8,762 bases of DNA from the NCBI GenBank assembly GCA_013151365.1, contig JAADIK010000090.1, positions 1 to 8,762 of the forward strand, read 5' to 3'. The notes below the pieces were generated by a model that had not been told where the DNA came from, did not search any database, and worked only from the letters and a program-made list of their open reading frames with translations. Below are positions 6,190-8,762 of this stretch, piece after piece (position 1 is the stretch's first letter; every line of letters starts with the position of its first letter). The position numbers and the translations under genes are program-made. This DNA is from Deltaproteobacteria bacterium. GTDB taxonomy: Bacteria > Desulfobacterota > Desulfobulbia > Desulfobulbales > Desulfobulbaceae.

Positions 6190-7980
6190 ATGACGGAACT
6201 GCAGAAAAATACCAACCCGGGCGCCGTGAACGGCAAAGAGGCGCAGGCCGCCGCCAAGGTGGTCCTCTCCCTGAACGCGGCCTTCAAGTTCTATTCGTTG
6301 TATCCTGAAGATCATAGCTCTTCCCGGAACAATCTCTTGAAATTCAAAGAGAACCTGGATAGGTTCCTGGCCGATTACAACCCGTTGCGGCTTGATATCG
6401 ACAAGAATACCTTTTGCTGGCAGGGCATCGCCCTCGGCGAAGGAGCGGCTCAGGAAAACAATCCCGCCTATCTTCTCAACCGCGACGGTGTCTTATGGCT
6501 GGAATTCTTCAAGGGCATCGAACTCTCCGAGATCAAGACCCTTTTTTCTCTTCTTAATCAGCACAAAAATGCCCGGGAGGTCGCGAACGGCGATATCGTC
6601 ACCTCGCTGTGGCAGGCTCATTTTTCCCACATTCTCCACGAAGCGGCGGACATATTTGCCATGGAGGCGATTCAGCTTGATCTCTCGAGGTTTACGGTTC
6701 CCCGCGACCAGGCGGGGGCACGGCCGGGCGGCGAATCCGCAGAAACATCGGCGGATATCACCTCCAGGGATGCCCCCGGCGCCGTTGATTTGAGCATGCA
6801 CAATCAGTCGAAGGTCTCGACGGCCTTGCCGCTGAGCCAGATCCTGACCACGGAGGGAATTACCCTGTCCGACCCCGACCCGCGCGAAAAGGCGGCCCTG
6901 AAGTCTCTCATCGAACAAGAGGAAAAACGGAATTTCAGCGAAGATATTATCGAGGTCTTGCTGATCAGCCTGGTTATCCAGCACCGGGAAGTTGATTTCC
7001 GCGCCATTCTTGAATTCCTTGAAGAAGAATTTTTTGCCACCATGACCACGGGCGATTTCCATCTTGCACACAAGCTGTGCCGCAATGTCAAAAATATCCG
7101 CCGGCACAACAGAGACAAATGGCCGTGGATCGCGCCGCTGATCGATCATTTTTTCGCGGCCCTGGCAAAACGGGAACGTCTTGCCGGGCTGTCATGGATG
7201 CGGGGCAAAAACGGTTTGTCGCGGTACACGGAAAATATCGAGTACCTGTGGCCCGTCTTTCGCCTGTTGCCGTCCGAGGTCATCTTTACCCTGGGGGACA
7301 TGGCGGCGCAGACGCATTCGGAGAATACCCTTATCAATGATCGGATTCGTCATGAAATTTTAGAGATTGTCGCCGATAAGGCCAGGGAGAATCCGGAAAA
7401 ATTCATAACTCTGCTGGCCGAAGCCGATGAAAACGTCACGCTTTCGCTTTTTCCGCTTATCCGGCGGACGGCGGCGCCTGCGGCGGCGGCCGGAATTTAC
7501 CTGCGGCTGACTTCACATCCTGCCGTATCGGTGCGCCGGAAGGCCCTGGCCGCTTATCTCCAGGCCGGGGAAGGATGCCGGCCCGACAGGATCGCGCATT
7601 TGCTGGAGGACCGGAGCAGACAGATCGGGGAAAAGGTCCTGGCCTTCCTGGCGCAGAACAGGAATCAACCGGCCGAGGCCCTGCTCCTCGATTATCTTGA
7701 AAAAACCCAGACGACGCAGGATGACCGGGAATATATTCTGAAATGCTACGAAACCCTTGGCCGATGCGGTTCCGCCCGCTCTGTTCCGTTGCTGCAACAG
7801 GTACTGCTGGAGAAAAAATGGACCGGCGTCTTTCGCCATATCAACGACGCCCACAAACAGGGGGCGGCCTTTGCCTTGAAGGCCCTGGACATACCGGCGG
7901 CGGAAAAAATTCTGAGCGAAGGCGCCCGCAGCCTGTGGCCCGATGTCCGGCAGGCCTGTCAACGAGCCCTTGAGAAGTGA
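6190..7980 (+). CDS. HEAT-repeat-containing protein of unknown function
   Basis: The protein has 596 residues and is probably cytoplasmic: there is no signal peptide or membrane segment. The N-terminal module at about 22-165 contains AAFKFYSLYPEDHSSSRNNLLKF (30-52), LRLDIDKNTFCWQGIAL (66-82) and NRDGVLWLEFFKGIELSEI (97-115). It resembles the N-terminus of the next gene's product. A Ser/Ala/Gly-rich linker follows (about 172-210), then a helical middle region (about 230-400). From about 415 to 595 the pattern is of paired amphipathic helices typical of HEAT-like repeats, for example HPAVSVRRKALAAYL (443-457), RIAHLLEDRSRQIGEKVLAFL (467-487), SARSVPLLQQVLL (528-540) and LWPDVRQACQRALEK (582-596). 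HEAT repeats usually form protein-binding scaffolds; no catalytic motif is visible. The start is fixed: a TGA in the same frame at 6166-6168 leaves ATG 6190 as the first possible start, though without a clear Shine-Dalgarno. It is followed after 1 nt by the HD-like gene, so the two probably form an operon. Confidence 0.78.
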   Translation: MTELQKNTNPGAVNGKEAQAAAKVVLSLNAAFKFYSLYPEDHSSSRNNLLKFKENLDRFLADYNPLRLDIDKNTFCWQGIALGEGAAQENNPAYLLNRDGVLWLEFFKGIELSEIKTLFSLLNQHKNAREVANGDIVTSLWQAHFSHILHEAADIFAMEAIQLDLSRFTVPRDQAGARPGGESAETSADITSRDAPGAVDLSMHNQSKVSTALPLSQILTTEGITLSDPDPREKAALKSLIEQEEKRNFSEDIIEVLLISLVIQHREVDFRAILEFLEEEFFATMTTGDFHLAHKLCRNVKNIRRHNRDKWPWIAPLIDHFFAALAKRERLAGLSWMRGKNGLSRYTENIEYLWPVFRLLPSEVIFTLGDMAAQTHSENTLINDRIRHEILEIVADKARENPEKFITLLAEADENVTLSLFPLIRRTAAPAAAAGIYLRLTSHPAVSVRRKALAAYLQAGEGCRPDRIAHLLEDRSRQIGEKVLAFLAQNRNQPAEALLLDYLEKTQTTQDDREYILKCYETLGRCGSARSVPLLQQVLLEKKWTGVFRHINDAHKQGAAFALKALDIPAAEKILSEGARSLWPDVRQACQRALEK

Positions 7981-7981
7981 A

Positions 7982-8762
7982 ATGAAACAGAGCGAACCAC
8001 CGCCAGCCAGTGCCGTTCGGCAAAAGAGCGAACCGCCCCTGCCGCAACAGTTCCTGCAGGCCTTCCATGTCCTGCTCAGTTCGGCCAGGCTTTACCAGGA
8101 TAATAACCGGCTGCTCACGGCGAGTGTGCAACAGTTTATCGCCACGATCAAGCGCCTCACCCGGGAGGAGGCCGAGGTCACTCTTCTCTGCACGGCCGGC
8201 GGTTTTTACCTGCAGCAGGACAAGCTTGTTTACCGGCGCGATGCCACCGGCCTGGTTCAGACAATGCTTCGTTTCTTTGACCGGCGGGGCCTGAACGGCC
8301 TGCGTTTCTATCCGGCCGTTGTCGACGCGCCGTTGAGCCATATCACGACGTTCGCCCGGCTCCTGGACCGGGCGGAAGAACATGAAGACCCTGGTGCCTG
8401 GCTGACGGCGCAGCTGGAAAAGCACCATTTCCCCTGGGTGGAACATGTCGGTGTCTCGGGCATGTCGTTTGCGGAGGCCATGGCGGCGGAGCAAGCGGCT
8501 CCGGGGGCCCGGGCCGGGCAAAAAAACGAGGCCCGGGCCGAGGTCAAGCCCGAGTCCCCGGCGGAGCGGGATATTTCCGCTGCCGAGGCTCAACGCCGGC
8601 AACGGAAAAATGATGCCATCAAAACGTACACCTATGCCATGCTCTCCCTGCAGGAAGTGGCGCACAAGGTATCGGTGGACAGGCAGGCCAGCATCAACAA
8701 ACCCCTGCGCATGGTCCAGAGCATGATCGACATGGTCGTCGATGACAGCAGCATATTCATGG
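7982..8762 (+). CDS. Probable HD/HD-GYP-type signalling protein, N-terminal part (cut by window end)
   Basis: An open frame runs from ATG 7982 to the window edge, giving 260 codons with no stop. The ATG lies 1 nt after the upstream TGA, and the SD-like TGAGAAG (7971-7977) sits within the end of the upstream gene, so translation is probably coupled. Residues about 22-135 form a module like that at the start of the upstream protein: FHVLLSSARLYQDNNRLL (28-45), VTLLCTAGGFYLQQDKLVY (66-84) and RRGLNGLRFYPAVV (101-114). Residues about 160-210 form an Ala/Glu/Arg-rich linker. The last stretch, DAIKTYTYAMLSLQEVAH (211-228) and INKPLRMVQSMIDMVVDDSSIFM (238-260), resembles the helices that precede the HD domain in deltaproteobacterial HD-GYP proteins. 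In that family an HD motif and an HN-V-like motif would follow within about 30 residues. The catalytic residues lie outside the window, so c-di-GMP phosphodiesterase activity is only a possibility. Confidence 0.6.
   Translation, partial: MKQSEPPPASAVRQKSEPPLPQQFLQAFHVLLSSARLYQDNNRLLTASVQQFIATIKRLTREEAEVTLLCTAGGFYLQQDKLVYRRDATGLVQTMLRFFDRRGLNGLRFYPAVVDAPLSHITTFARLLDRAEEHEDPGAWLTAQLEKHHFPWVEHVGVSGMSFAEAMAAEQAAPGARAGQKNEARAEVKPESPAERDISAAEAQRRQRKNDAIKTYTYAMLSLQEVAHKVSVDRQASINKPLRMVQSMIDMVVDDSSIFM

Noticed and set aside
6093..6308. 71-codon plus-strand frame starting in the REP-like hairpin
   Set aside because: It overlaps the start of the HEAT gene in another frame, begins inside a repeat, has no ribosome site and is not protein-like.
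6493..8665. Minus-strand open frames over the HEAT and HD-like genes (6493-7149, 7513-7962, 7841-8665)
   Set aside because: They are antisense to genes with coherent helical-repeat or signalling sequence, and the products show only compositional bias.

Overview
The window is GC-rich, gene-dense bacterial DNA with four recognisable protein-coding genes, the C-terminal end of a fifth, and two kinds of palindromic intergenic repeat. A quinolinate synthase, a very large PPDK-like protein and a HEAT-repeat gene followed by a probable HD/HD-GYP gene suggest a deltaproteobacterium-type organism (Desulfobacterota, perhaps a relative of Desulfobulbales or Geobacter). That is an inference from protein style; no rRNA or other marker gene is present.

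Layout. Positions 3-125 hold the last 40 codons of an unidentified plus-strand gene, followed by a short intergenic stretch with a REP-like hairpin. nadA (278-1369, +) encodes a complete quinolinate synthase with all expected iron-sulfur ligands. It converges on a 1417-residue minus-strand gene (1596-5849). The 226 nt between the two genes are almost wholly two tandem copies of a 108-nt palindrome. The large protein has a PPDK/PEP-synthase-type ATP-grasp domain and a phosphohistidine swivel domain at its C-terminus. It lacks the PEP/pyruvate barrel and instead carries about 900 unexplained residues at its N-terminus. A 340-nt divergent intergenic region (5850-6189) separates it from a plus-strand pair. 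The first gene of the pair (6190-7980) encodes a soluble protein with C-terminal HEAT-like repeats. The second (7982 to the window end) begins 1 nt after the first one's stop, and its visible part resembles the region that precedes the HD domain in HD-GYP-type signalling proteins.

How the genes work together. nadA supplies quinolinate for NAD synthesis and has no visible functional tie to its neighbours. The HEAT-repeat and HD-like genes look co-transcribed and translationally coupled, and their N-terminal about 120 residues appear to be diverged versions of the same module, so they probably act in one signalling process. The large dikinase-like protein is transcribed away from that pair and could share control through the divergent region, but nothing in the sequence proves this.

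The items most worth following up are the dikinase with no recognisable acceptor domain, the tandem 108-nt palindromes touching its stop codon, and the shared N-terminal module of the last two genes.
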